Positions 43,913 through 55,720 are shown, counted from the first letter of the stretch. The stretch: DNA of 64,000 nucleotides from Zygnema cylindricum (GCA_037447655.1 JBBHKE010001462.1:232035-296034); one strand, 5' to 3'. Program-made: numbers and translations. The notes: a model not told the origin generated them from the sequence alone.

Positions 43913-44739
43913 AGAACCTAAATGGTGAGTTCGCGGACATCAAAAGTACCGTCGCGAAACGACGTCGTACTTTTGTATGATGACGCGACAGTTCACGTCA
44001 AACAAATTCAAGTTGGAATGACGCTTCGCGAAATGTCGCGAAAATGACAATATCCCAACAGACTATATATATGACTTAATCCGAGGAACTCTTTGTCTAC
44101 GCTATCTGAATGCTCTCGCTGTGTAATTCTACTATTCCTGTGAGTCTTTTACCTATCATTTTAGTACTCTGTTAGATCGAAGAGAGGCTATGTAAGGAGA
44201 TGCAGGTTAGCAGCAATATATCATTAGTTGATCATCGGAGTTCAAGAGTTGAGGAGTTAAAGACGTCTGTGAAGGGAGAAAATCCTTTTAAAATGCATTT
44301 TCTTTTGCCTGATGCTTGTTCTCTATCGTGGTGAATGCTTCCGCTTGTATTGCGTGGTGCTTACTTTAAATTCTTTGTGTGGAATTATTAATCATATCAA
44401 TAAATTCATAGAATTGTTCCTTGTCATACTAATTTAGACGATTTTAAGTTCTCAGTTTTATTGACACACAATCACGCACACACTCACACAAACACTCTAC
44501 CACACGCAACTTGTACACTAGACAATAAAACATACACTCAGAAACAGACAAAAACACCAACTCCAACACCATCGCTAAAACCTTCATGATTAAGCGCATT
44601 AGTATCCCACATTTTACAAAAAAAGTAAAAATGCCACATCATCACATTGCCAGGGTGTCAGTCAATACATCAGATTGACTTGTAATTTTGGGATCATGTG
44701 AAGACTTACCACACGAAACTTGTTCACGAGACCTTAGAC

Positions 44740-44935
44740 ACACACTCACATACTCAAACAAATACATAGGCACAAACATCAACACTAAGACTAACATCAG
44801 CACCAAAACTAACATCAACCCTAAAACTAACATCAACACTAAAAATAACACCCACCCCCAAACCCACATCATAATTGGGCCATCACATCACATCCCACCA
44901 TCATAATTGGGCCATCACATCACATCCCACCTCTG
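44740..44935. repeat. ACTAACATCA minisatellite and 33-bp duplication
   Basis: Five to six copies of CTAAAACTAACATCAACAC-type units at about 44,770-44,850, then CATCATAATTGGGCCATCAC and the following CATCACATCCCACC present twice in tandem at 44,869-44,932. Confidence 0.85.
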
Positions 44936-45827
44936 TCAGTAGGTCACATGATTATGCGCATAAGTTCCCACATTGCAAAAAAAAGAAATACCTCATGGTC
45001 ACATTGCAAGGGATAGAAATCAATAAGTAAGATCAATCGAAAAAATGTTGTTTTATTTGATGGATGGAACAGGAACAATTTATGTGATTTTTTGCGTATG
45101 GTATCTGAAATGTGCGTAGAATCGATAAAAGCTTGACAGTTTATCTTTGGTGTTGTAAAAATTTACTATTATGTTAGATATGGAAGCCTTTGTTGTGTTT
45201 TTTTTTTAATTTTTTTGTGTCACTTTCCTTAAATTAAATTTGTTTTAAGATAGCTTTTTATTCTTGTAGATTGTCCGTAAATTGTAGTATAATTTAAAGG
45301 TTAAAACAAAATTGAGCATGGAAGAGAAATTCAGAATAATAATAAAAAAAAAAAAATAAGCTCTCCAAAACATTTTATGCAGTAGATTTTTGCATTGAAA
45401 AAAATGAAAAGAAGCATTCCGAATAAGATTGAAGAAGGACATCTGAGAAAAAAAAAAGGTCATCTGTATAATAATTGAAAACAAATATCCGCAAAAGGTA
45501 AACAACTTCAAAATAAGGGTAGAGTGGTTAGGCCTAAGGAAAGGACAGAAAACTAAGTAGACAAAAAATAAGATGACCGATCAATACCAAAAAAGAATGA
45601 AGAAGAAAAAATGTGGTAATTAGAAATGCTTATCTCATAAGTGCTGTTGTCTACTAAACCTTAAAATCTATACTTTTAGGAATTATTAGCCTATGGAATG
45701 AATAGGCCACATTTTTTGGACGCACACACAGATGATTTCCCTAGCTCATCAAATTTGCACTTGTATTATTTTTCCAAAGTTTTTGAAATCATCTTTTCAT
45801 AAACCTACTGAAAAAACCGTAGGGATT

Positions 45828-45833
45828 TTTTAT
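45828..45833 (-). promoter_or_regulatory. Possible polyadenylation signal of the lectin-like gene
   Basis: AATAAA on the minus strand (TTTATT on the plus strand) about 170 bases downstream of the stop codon. Position is suitable; the hexamer alone is weak evidence. Confidence 0.35.
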
Positions 45834-46002
45834 TAACGACGATAGCTTACAAAGTTTGACTTTACCATTTGTCGAAACATAATTATAAAAGCAAACGTAT
45901 GAAGTGTCGGTGAAAAGAATAACCAAAAGAACCTCTCCCTCTCTCTCTTTCCTTCTCCTTCTCCCTCTCCCTCGGGGAAAAGTGACGATCTTAAAATGTT
46001 AT

Positions 46003-47786
46003 TCAAGTTAAACTATAATCGGGATCTTGTTTAGGGAATAAAATCCCATAATCGCCGTCGGATGCCAAATATTCATTTGCTTCCAAATTATTTCTTCGAT
46101 TCGAGTTGTCGTTTTGTGCAGAAAGCGTGATCGGTCCTAGATCTGAAGAGAAGTAGGGGAGGTAGAGGGAGAGGGGGAGGGTGAGGGGGAAGGAGAAGGT
46201 AAGGGAGAGGGAGAAGGTGGGGGAGAGGGAGTGAAGGAAAGGGAGAGGAAAAGAGATAGGTTTTGCCAACAAGATAGCTTAATATTATGTAAGAATAGAG
46301 TGCAAAACAATTGGACTGGAAAATATAGAACAATAACATTGTCAAAATTTTGAAATTTCCAAGACTTGAACAAAACATAATACAAAAACGTAAGCATAAA
46401 AACAAGGCAATGAAAGAAATAAAATAGAAACACCAGATACTCAACAGAAAAAAAATACCAGAAAAATAAACCAATCCCAAATCCAGAAACTCATATAGAA
46501 AAAGACAACTCTAAACGTATACAAAAATACAGAAATCTGTACCAATGCTAGTAGCCAAGGTTCGTCTGCACACACCACAATAAAAGTGAATTTTCGTAAT
46601 TAAGCCAAGACCCAATAGACAATAATGATAATAATAATATAAAACAAAACAAAAATATATACTTACGTGGAAAACAAAACCCATATTCTCACCTTTAGGA
46701 GTGGGCATGACTTGTGGATCACACACAACAAGATGTATGACTTTTGAAAAACAGCCAAAAAAAAAACAAAAACCAGACAAAACAGCATACAACAGCCACA
46801 AAAAACATAAATACACTCATACATATAAAATCAGATTCACATTCCCACCTCCAGGAATATCCATGACTTGTATTTCACACACCACAATTTGTTAGAAGTT
46901 TCAAAGTTAGTGAAAATTCTTAAGAACTAGATCCCAAAAACACACACAAAAAAGGCGATAAAGACATGTACATGCATAAACAAAAAAGAGAATCCACAAT
47001 CCCACCTTTGGGAGTGGCCATGACTTGCACTTCGCACACCACAATATATGTGGATCGCGGCACTTTAATCCAAACGTAGCGACCCTCCAGTCCGGCGCAC
47101 TTCACATCCAAAGGATACGCCGCGCCATTTTCTTCGAAGCTATAAGTCGCATTTGGCGCGCAGCGGAGATTGGGCGATCGCGCGCCCCAAGCTCTCACGT
47201 CGCCGACCCACACCTCCATTCCGTCCAAACGACTCAAAAGGCCGATAGTCGCTCCGTTATGCTCCGGAATTCCGTAAATTGTAACGGAATCTATGATGGA
47301 AGGCAGTCCTAAGTCGATTCGGATGGACGGCTGAGAGGAGAAAGCGGATTGGACGCATCCGGTGGAGTCAAAATCCTTCTTGGGATCGGATTTTGGGAAT
47401 ATCCCGTCGACGACATTGTTAGCGGTACACTCTTTTTTTTCGGTTCCGGCACATATTCCGCCACGGCCTACGGAGGACATGAAAACTGGAGCATGTAACG
47501 CCATGTTTACTGTTAAGGGAGCAGGGGAAACGATAAAGCAGATGAGTATCAGAAAAGGTTGTTTAGAATTATGTCAGTGAGATAGGAATAGTCAGCATTG
47601 CCACTTTTATTTTAGTCACAAAACGAGAGGGAGACGGAGAGGAAATAAGCTGGAAATGAAGAGGAAGAGGAGAGGGAGAGGAAGAGAGAGGGACACAGAC
47701 GTACCATCCTTTGCAAGCACTCCTTGAAGAGAAGTCAGCGTTAAGATAATCGCCATCTCTTTCGCACGTGCGAATACCTGAGCCAT
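46003..47786 (-). CDS. Secreted F5/8 type C / fucolectin-like protein
   Basis: Three exons, 47,705-47,786, 47,006-47,509 and 46,003-46,142, join in phases 1 and 1 into 241 codons. The first exon (ATG in GCCATGG context) encodes a hydrophobic stretch, AIILTLTSLQGVLA, that fits a signal peptide. The body has the pattern of the galactose-binding jelly roll of fucolectins and discoidins: NNVVDG, STGCVQSA, IRIDLGLPSIIDSVTIYG, RLDGMEVWVGD, then CAGLEGRYVWIKVP and CEVQVMA near the end. The conserved Cys residues are those of the fucolectin type. It probably binds a sugar outside the cell or at the wall. The C-terminal 46 residues from the last exon are Asn/Asp-rich and not part of the fold. Ligand and role are unknown. 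Confidence 0.8.
46545..46900 (-). repeat. Three decayed copies of the lectin exon 2 donor junction
   Basis: The end of exon 2 (encoding IVVCEVQVMATPKG, then a GTGGGA donor at 47,005) recurs in the same orientation at about 46,849-46,895 and 46,692-46,735, and more decayed at about 46,545-46,575. The first two copies translate to VVCEIQVMDIPGG-like and VVCDPQVMPTPKG-like peptides and keep a GTGGGA/GTGAGA donor. Spacing is about 155 bases. Confidence 0.9.
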
Positions 47787-48699
47787 GGCTGCTGTGCGTC
47801 TATGGTAGTTTCTTCGTCTTACTACAAGGATTTAAAAAAAAAAGGACACTCGAATTCACGAAAAAAAAAAAACTGTAGAGCTCAAGTGAAGAACTCTCGC
47901 CTTAAAAATTCACAAAGGAAAATGAAAGAACGGCGGCAATTTATTTGGCGAGTTTTGATCCAACGGTACAAAAAACGTAACGAAACTAAAGTAAAGCAGA
48001 CCAGTCGGACGTTGACAGACCGGCGAATCAGACAAAATAGGAGACCGACAAACGTTTACACTCATTTGAGTGGTTCACCAAACTGAAAAAGTACGCTTTT
48101 GGTAGTACAGCTATAAAGTATTAAACTCCAAAGCGACAAAAATAGCGTTTCCTATTGCTTTCGTCCTTTTGTAAAGGAAAGCAAAATACTATTTGCGCGA
48201 ACCAATCGGAAAGGAGAAATCTTTGTCGAAAAGGACAAAGCCAAAAAAGCAAAAAATAATAATTAATGCCATCATTAAGAAACCAGAATTACAGTTAAAG
48301 GTTCAGAGTTCAAGTGACGGCTAGAATATGGACGATGGATATCCCCGCGGCGCGCCGTCAAATCTAAAAATAGTACGGCAGCTGGTACGGGTTCAGGATG
48401 ACTGGACTGAAAGCATAGATTTTACGACAATCCAAAGTAAAATCGACGGTCGGGATTTCTGCTAGACACACGTGGGTGCTTTAGAGACGCCTCTCTATGA
48501 TTGTAGTTTGGACTCATGTTACCGCTTTTTTTGCCGAGGAGAAGGACACCTGTCATAGACCTACAAACCCTACAAATCAATTAAACAGTTGTAAATTCTG
48601 ATTCTGTTTAAAGATTTTCAAGCATAGTACGGCAAAACAAGTTAAAACAGTGTTTCATCTGTACGGTACATTCAATGCACTGCAAATCAGTCAGTTAAC

Positions 48700-49015
48700 C
48701 TATTGCCGATATTCGATATATATCAAATTTTAGGTACCCGATAATTGATATATCGAGACCATGTACGGAGAAGCTAAATATCCAGATTTTTATTTTTTTT
48801 CCGGATTTTTTTTTCAAAAAGCCCCCCCCCCCCTTTCGTGCAGTTAACGTCAGTACCTGTACGGATACCTGTACGGATACTCATTTTTTGCGATATATAT
48901 CGCGATAATTTATGTTGGTCGCGGTACGATATATCGAGGACTTTGCTCGATCGATATTCGATATATCGAATATCGAAATTATCGCGATATGAAACTACCC
49001 GATACCCAACACTAG
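48700..49015. repeat. Dispersed CGATATATCG-rich repeat, copy 1
   Basis: Dense in ATATCG palindromes (CGATATATATCGCGATAA, ATTCGATATATCGAATATCG) and ends GATACCCAACACTAG. A related segment ends GATACCCAACACTAC at 62,752. It includes CCTGTACGGATA twice in tandem and a C12 run near 48,825-48,836. Confidence 0.7.
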
Positions 49016-49377
49016 TTTCAGTTATAGGAAAAGTGAGATGGTTTACAAAATTGCTTATTTTTACGTACCGGCGTTTGTTTTCTTTCTTTGAAAAAACAAA
49101 TATTACAAAAGATTAGACCCAAGATTCTCAAACATCAAAGGGTTCAGGCGCAAACATTGACCCTAGGATCATTTTTGAGTTCTCATCAGCGAAGCAAGAG
49201 TTGCACTGACAGGTGGAAGCGCTCTCAGAATTGATTCTTAGTATTAAAGACGGGCGAAATCAAGCGAACTTGTTTTCACATGTTCAAACGTTGACAATGT
49301 GAAGAGAGGTTGGATAAGTTATGTTATGACTCTACACCGTGTATCGCTATTAGGGTTGTTTTTTCATCTCTTTAAAC

Positions 49378-49653
49378 CATAGTTCAAAAGTAGGCGATTT
49401 TATGGTAGGCCTTTGGTCGGCGCCTTTATCGTAAGTTGTGTTATGGGCTTTTTATGTGATCTTCTTAAATTGCTACTTTGATCAAAAACCGTCCGATCAT
49501 CTAAATCTGACGGTGTAAGTAAACTTTTTTGGTCTGAATGTTTTAATTGGTTCGAATAGGTCTGAATACAATATGGGTCCTAAGGTCATATTGTATGTTT
49601 TGCATACAATAGGCATATTGTATGGGCCTACTTTCACCTACTTTTGAACTATG
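49378..49653. mobile_element. Nested TIR element B1 with 8-bp target duplication
   Basis: Starts CATAGTTCAAAAGTAGGCG and ends with the inverse, TACTTTTGAACTATG. CTTTAAAC flanks it at 49,370-49,377 and 49,654-49,661. An 8-bp target duplication with short TIRs fits the hAT superfamily. 276 bases, no coding capacity. Confidence 0.75.
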
Positions 49654-49661
49654 CTTTAAAC

Positions 49662-50165
49662 CATTGTTCAAAAGTAGGCGAAAGTAGGCCCATACAATAT
49701 GCCTGTTGTATGTAAAACATACGATATGACCTTAAGACCCATATTTTATTGGTCGCAAAATGAAAAAAAATAGTGACAGGGTTGAGTTGCACATCGATCG
49801 ATAGAGATTGAAAGTCAAGTCTAAATTTTGAAAAACATTCGGACAATTTTTTTTTTCTGTGAGTTCTGAGGTATTGTTTATTTTAACCGTCAGATTTGGA
49901 CGATCGGACGGTCGTTGATCAAAGTAGCAATCTAAGAATATCACATGAAAAGCCCATAACACAACTCATCCTACGCCGTGTCAATTCGCTTAAAAATTTC
50001 GTCCGGGGCGTGCGTTGTACTATGATCATACGTCAGATTCGTCCGTTTGTACAAGAGTGTGCACAAACGCACACACATACAATATGCTTACTCTAAGCGA
50101 GTTTTGTGCCAAGTTTTGTGCGCCTACCAAACGCCTACCATAAAATCGCCTACTTTTGAACTATG
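49662..50165. mobile_element. Nested TIR element B2, inverted relative to B1
   Basis: Starts CATTGTTCAAAAGTAGGCG and ends CGCCTACTTTTGAACTATG, followed by CTTTAAAC at 50,166-50,173. Its left subterminal sequence (GGCCCATACAATATGCC) equals the inverse of the right end of B1, and its right end equals the inverse of the left end of B1, so the two lie tail to tail. 504 bases; no transposase. Related fragments are at 52,398-52,700 and 59,935-60,140. Confidence 0.75.
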
Positions 50166-51030
50166 CTTTAAACATCTTTTCTCCGTACACGCATGTCGGT
50201 TTTTAGATTTGATGGTTGCGATTGAAATTCAAGATTATCACCTTCCGATTGGCGCTTTTTATGTGAAAATCGGAAAAGGTGTGTACGGAGAAAATATGTT
50301 TTAAGTGGCGAAAATTTGTTAACTCTAATAACGATTCACGGTGTAGCGGGAGAATCCTCAGTTCTTACACGTGCATGCCTCGAAAGCCATACGATCGGGG
50401 CCGCGTTTAGTACTTTCACATTTACAACAGACAAAAAAAAAGTCGTTAGGAAACAGAATACCGTACGCTTCTTCGGTGACCAGATCTCCGAAGTCCGAAT
50501 AGAGTGGCCCGATTTTCGGACCATTTGTACTTCGGAGCTTGTACTTTTACGTACGGTAAACTTCACCCGATAATTACTGAACAAAGTCAGTCTAGAATCA
50601 TTAAAATTTCATTGTTACGAGTTTACGTCAGGACCAAGGATGTTGACTTTCATGTTATTAGTTGATGATTAGCCGACATTATTTTATGCGCGCGTTTTTT
50701 TTATTTTTTATTTGTTTGGAAGTGCGTATATTTCGGAAGGACTGACCAAGCCGAGCGATTTGGGGCGTTTTGATTGGTTGGATACTCTTAAAAAAATATA
50801 CAAACAAGGGAAAATTTGTTAACAAGAAAAGAGTAAAGCCCGATAATTTCTCAGCGGAACCCGCTAGACGACAAAATAAGCAAACTGCACCTAACGACTG
50901 TACCATACTTCCAAGGCAGCCGTACAGTCTGATGCTGGTTAATGCTGCTCTAATTATCCGTACGTATCTTACTGTTGTTCTAATTTCGAAAACAAAAATC
51001 GTGAGTACGTGTCACATATATAGCCGCTAA

Positions 51031-51246
51031 ACAATGTATCGTTATTAGGGCTGATAATTATTCCGCCACTTAAAACATCTTTTATCCGTACACACCTGTA
51101 CGATTTTCAGATGGGGACAACCAATCGGAAGGTGAGAATTTTACCTTTCAATCGCAACCGTCAGATCTACATTTCAACAAGTGTGTAAGGAGAAAAGTTG
51201 TTTTAAGAGACGAAAAAAACATTAACCCTAATAGCGATTATCAGAG
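51031..51246. mobile_element. MITE, TIR family A (diverged copy)
   Basis: Left arm ATGTATCGTTATTAGGGCTG then CCGCCACTTAAAACATCTTT; centre with CCAATCGGAAGGTGAG; right arm GGAGAAAAGTTGTTTTAAG and CCCTAATAGCGATTATCAG. Ends are eroded. Confidence 0.65.
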
Positions 51247-51756
51247 TAGTTTATGACACAGTAGACGTTATTTAGGGTAACATTCCATAAGTCGAAAAGT
51301 GGGGTTCGTTATTGGATGCCGTACGTTTTCGTACAGTGCCTTACAAAGCCATACAAGATATATTTTTGTTGTCAGACGAAACATCGCTACTGGAAAGCTG
51401 TCGGGAAGCTCTAATGATGTATGCGTAATTGCTGACCGTTGGATGTTTCACTTTTTGAGATCCGCGAAGCAATCGCGCACATCATCCAGTGGGACACAGC
51501 TCTCCTCGCGAGGAGAGTTGTGTCCCACAATTGTAGACGACTACCATTGGTACACGTAAAAAAGCAAAAACAATATCTACTTTAAACAAGCAATCACGGG
51601 CCTACACGTCGTACATGCCTATCTACCACTTGCCACGCTGGATGCAGGTCACCCAAAAATATCCTCGCACGCTCCGTCTGGCATCCACCAACATTCAAAG
51701 TTGCCGCTTCTTTTGGCCATTCCGTTTCGAAATTTTAATTTCCATTTTCAAAACAT

Positions 51757-52397
51757 ATTGCGTGGTTCACACTTGAAAAAGGGGAAAACGGCATGGTATG
51801 AAAACGGTAATTGTTTTTGTCCGCCGTGAACTGGCACGTGACGCTAGCCTACGTCAACTAGCGTGTCGTGATACGAGCCACTTGCCCGTACGAAAATGGA
51901 AACGCTTTGCGGACAAGATATGTACGAATCCTTCCAAACCAAAATGTACTGCCACGCAAGCGTTTGTACAGACCGAAAATAACCGTTAAGGAACTTTGGA
52001 CATGCCCTATTTTTTTTTTCCATCGGTGTTTTTTTTTTTTTTTACATTACGTGTTCTCTTATGTGATTGGTCCCCTAGTTTGTTCATAAGTTTGCGACGG
52101 AATGAATTCTTGTACGGTTCACGTCCTTGCGCTTCGTTTTCGAAATTCTTCAAAAATGAAAAAGTGCATTCCGAACATGATGTCCGATGGCGGACGGCAG
52201 TTGCCGTTTGTTATGCGCAGCTATCGAGTTTTGACGCATAGAACTGCATCTTTTGTCCGCCGCTACGCTCCAAAACGGTCGAAACCAACCGCTCCAACCG
52301 TCACCGCCGCGTTTTTTGTCATTTTATGAAATTCGGCGTATGGATCCCAAAATTCATGACATCGTTTTCCCATTTTTCCAAGTGTGAACCACGCAAT
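51757..52397. mobile_element. TIR element C, 641 bp
   Basis: Left end ATTGCGTGGTTCACACTTG and right end CAAGTGTGAACCACGCAAT are perfect inverses for 19 bases, and the inversion continues imperfectly for about 25 more. The interior has no long frame. No clear target duplication; the right end abuts a fragment of element B. Confidence 0.75.
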
Positions 52398-52700
52398 AGT
52401 CCAAAAGTAGGTGAAAGTATACCCATACAATATGCCTATTGTACGCAAAAAATACAATATACCCTTAAGACCCATATTGTATTTGTCGCAAATTGAAATA
52501 AAATAGTAACAGGGTTGAGTTGCACATGGATCGATAGGGAATTAAACGTCATGTCTAAATTTGAAAAAAAAACAGACAAAAAAATATTTTTCTGTGAGTT
52601 TTGAGCGTATTTTTATTAAAAATATTTTTCTGTGAGTTTTGAGCGTATTTTTATTAAAACTGTCAGATTCGGACAATCGGACGGTCGTTGATGTCATGCC
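52398..52700. mobile_element. Element B fragment with internal duplication
   Basis: AGTCCAAAAGTAGGTGAAAG followed by CCCATACAATATGCC matches the B2 left half; it runs to GGACAATCGGACGGTCGTTG and then stops matching. A 41-bp segment (TTTTTCTGTGAGTTTTGAGC and on) is duplicated in tandem at 52,582-52,660. Confidence 0.65.
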
Positions 52701-53157
52701 GTAAGACGTCAGCAGGTATTGTGATTATATCGTGTACTAATTGAAGTTTCGGTGACGTGACAGGTACATATCCGAAAGTACAACTAGAGATTCGTACGGG
52801 ACAAAGGTCGAAATATACTCTCGTACAACACCACGGGAACACAATATGAAATCAGCGTGGAACTGGACCACGGTACGGCATCAGACGTCCGAAATTCAAA
52901 CGGCTATAAACCTGACAGGTGTCTGAAGTCATGAACCCTTGGAGGTTCATGCATCATTTTTGCTTAGCTTAGGGAGGGTTTTTATCCTCGAGGTGTGGAT
53001 GTAAGGCAGTCCAAGGCGGCCACGCAGCGGTCGTCTCTTGAAACTGGAAGTGTTTTAACATAGAAACCTGCCTGCTCAGAGACATGTAAAAATTAGTGTA
53101 GCCGTACGGATTAGTGAAAGCATAGGATAAATGCCATTTGGCAAGATAGTAACCTTT

Positions 53158-53648
53158 GCAAATTAAGTACGGGAATCCAACATTGGAAGGTTGTCGTTTT
53201 CTGACAAGCATTATTCTCGGGATTTGTCGAACTCTACGGTTAGGGTTTCACCTAAATATTTAGTGACAGGCTAGTTTTTGAGTTAGGGTTTTTCCTTTCT
53301 CAGCCCCATAGTTTCATGCTAGTAAATGTCTCTAAGCTTCTCCTTTTCTTTGTATTAAGACCTTACCTAATCTACCGGCGCAAGCCAGCCTGCAAGGTTT
53401 CCCTCCCGACTATTTTCTACTTGCTGTGATTTGTGAATTGCGTCTGTGGACTTGGCGTTTTCTTGCTGTCTGAACGCTGACCGTACAGGCTGGTACTCAC
53501 CTTGTCTGGCCTTGGAGGAATGCCGGTTATCCCGGCTCTTTCATCCGGCTAAGGAAGGGTTCTTACAAGCTGATTGGACGCTTGTAGGGAATATTGATGA
53601 CTTCAGGGCCTAGTGGCTACTGTCGCAAATATTCCCGTACTTAATTTG
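53158..53648. repeat. 18-bp perfect inverted repeat pair
   Basis: CAAATTAAGTACGGGAAT at 53,159-53,176 is the exact inverse of ATTCCCGTACTTAATTTG at 53,631-53,648, bounding about 490 bases. It may mark a TIR element, though there is no duplicated target that I can see. Confidence 0.4.
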
Positions 53649-55221
53649 TTATTATTTCTAATTTTCTGTATTCCTGGTGTTAATTAGTTTCTTTATTTCT
53701 AGTTTATTTTGATTTGCTTATTTCTATTTTTCTTCATTATTGGTGACAATTGCTTTCTTTCCATCTAGTTATTGTAATTTGTTTCTTTCCCAGTCTTGTT
53801 GTTTTCGTTGGATTGCTTTGATCTGTTTTTATTTTCGATCTTTAGGGTTTTGTTGCTAGTGTGCTTGGAGTTTGATATTTCCGATTTTATCTGGACATCC
53901 GGTATAGTTTCCTCTTGCTGTCCACCTACCGGATTAACTCACTCAGAAAACCTAGCAAACCTAAAAAAACATATAAAAAAAAAAATCCATATTCAAAACC
54001 AAGAAAAAAAAAAACAAATATATATTCATTTAAATATATAAATTAGCTTGCACGAATTATCACATAAAATTATAACTGCTTTAATAGTTGGGTAGAGCGT
54101 GGCTTAAAGCTGATACGCGTACCCTAACAGGCTACTAACTACGTTGGTATTTTGAGCTGTGATATCTTTTCGACGATTCGGAGTTGGAAGGAGGTTGGAG
54201 CATCGCTGGGAGACATTAGAGATCGCTCCAGGTGAGTAATCGGGTCCTTGTGGTTGCAGGCGCGTGATAGGTTGTGAAGCGCGATAACCTAGAGGGGTTA
54301 GGATCCGACCGAAGGCTGTGCCTTCCTTTTCGCATAGGCATTGTGGTTGCATTTTCTTTAGATCTGACCGTGATTGGTCTTGGATAGCGACTTCTTGTCT
54401 ATTATGAAATTCTATGGGCTCCATTGCCCACAGAATTCGCAGATCCAAAAGAAGCTAATCTAGATAGTGCCGACTCCAAGTTGATATAAACCCAAATAAA
54501 TGATCCCTTGACAACAAGAACTCCAATATACCTTCACCCCTGTGAAGAGAAGACCTTCTGTGTGCTCAGTTCCACCACAAAATGCAAAGCTTCAATATGT
54601 GTTTTGGACAATATTCCCCACTTTGACTTTCCCACTGAATAAGTGCCACCCTGGCACGCAAAGACTCTGACCGACTACACCCTTGTGTAGCTTAGACTCC
54701 CCTGAGTCCGCAGCAAAAAGAATCAGTGAATTTGCTCACCCGAGCATTAAGTTATGGCTGGTCAAAGATGACCTTTATAGTTACAAGCTCTCTTAGAGAG
54801 AGAGGTACCTAAATATTACTAAGTCTCGGTCTGCCTACTCACGACTACCTACTATTAAACCCTAGTCCAATAGGAACACTATAAAGTACAAGAAGGTACA
54901 ATGGGCGATGTACTTATTGTACAACCATTGTACAACAAGGTCTACAAGGTGAGACCTGTCATATCGGAAGCCATGGTTCCTCCTCCCATCTTCTCCGGTA
55001 TCAAATAATGTGGCGCCACGTGGCACCGCGTGACGCTATATCCGTATGCCGCCAAAAAGCTCACTTCGCGTGGCGGCTATAATGCCGGCCGTCCGATCAA
55101 AACATATTTTACACGGTTCAGATTCGCGTACATGCAGAAATTGCTCCTTTTGGTTAGTCTGCTGTTAATTAGCTGTTTCGTTATTTTTTATATATTTATG
55201 AAACCCATCACGTGTATCTTT

Positions 55222-55297
55222 TCGTAAGTAACTTAATGGATAAGGCGTTGGTCTATTTAGTAGCCTATAGACCCCGGTTCAAATCCGGCCAGCGGCA
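55222..55297 (+). tRNA. Degenerate tRNA-Arg-like sequence
   Basis: CTTAATGGATAAGGCGTTGG resembles the D arm of tRNA-Arg and GGTTCAAATCC is a B box, but the acceptor stem does not pair, the T stem is short of a pair and the anticodon region is abnormal. It is probably a tRNA pseudogene or SINE head rather than a working gene. Confidence 0.3.
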
Positions 55298-55503
55298 GTA
55301 TTTTGCTTAAACTAGTAAAATACTTTCTAATTCATTCTTCCTCCTTCTAGATGATGCGGCAACCATGGCGTGCCTTTGGTCCTCTCTTACTCTCTCTTCA
55401 CATTCTAACTAAAATATAGAAGTGAACTATTAGTCACCTCTTTTCAACACTCAATTTATTTTTCCAACACAGACCTAGAAAATACATAAATTTCAACATA
55501 TTA

Positions 55504-55720
55504 CATTGGCCTTGTTTGGCCAGGATAATTTCCTGTTTTATTACATCTGGCCTTGTGGGCCTTAGATAGTTTCCTGTTTACTACATCTGGCCTTGTGGGC
55601 CTTGAATAGTTTTATGTTTTATGAAATCTGGCCACAAGTGGCCTTGCATAGGTGACATGTTTCTTCTTGGAGTGGCTTGAAGTGACTTATTGTGGTATTG
55701 CTTAGATCTGGCTGTGAACA
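55504..55720 (+). repeat. CTGGCCTTGTGGGCCTT tandem repeat
   Basis: Three to four imperfect units of about 50-57 bases with core ACATCTGGCCTTGTGGGCCT and TTTCCTGTTTTA, just upstream of the retroelement gag start. They contain the palindrome-like GGCC..GGCC and probably belong to its leader. Confidence 0.8.

Larger units (their letters stand above)
38389..46002. other. Intergenic region with repeats, no recognised gene
   Basis: No convincing gene. A minus-strand frame at 39,618-39,992 (no ATG) and an overlapping plus-strand ATG frame of 60 codons at 39,817-39,999 look compositionally protein-like, but I recognise neither. CT-rich tracts lie at 41,045-41,200. Repeat-derived elements are listed separately. 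Confidence 0.55.
49335..50343. mobile_element. MITE family A split by two inserted elements
   Basis: The left arm (CACCGTGTATCGCTATTAG, preceded by TA) ends at 49,377 and the element resumes at 50,166 with CTTTAAACATCTTTTCTCCG, running to CTAATAACGATTCACGGTG and a TA at 50,343-50,345. The 780 bases between are two other elements flanked by 8-bp copies of CTTTAAAC. Confidence 0.8.

Noticed and set aside
54104-54448. Minus-strand frame of 114 codons as a gene or gag
   Set aside because: Not low complexity, but I recognise no domain, and it lies in repeat-like sequence; support is too weak.
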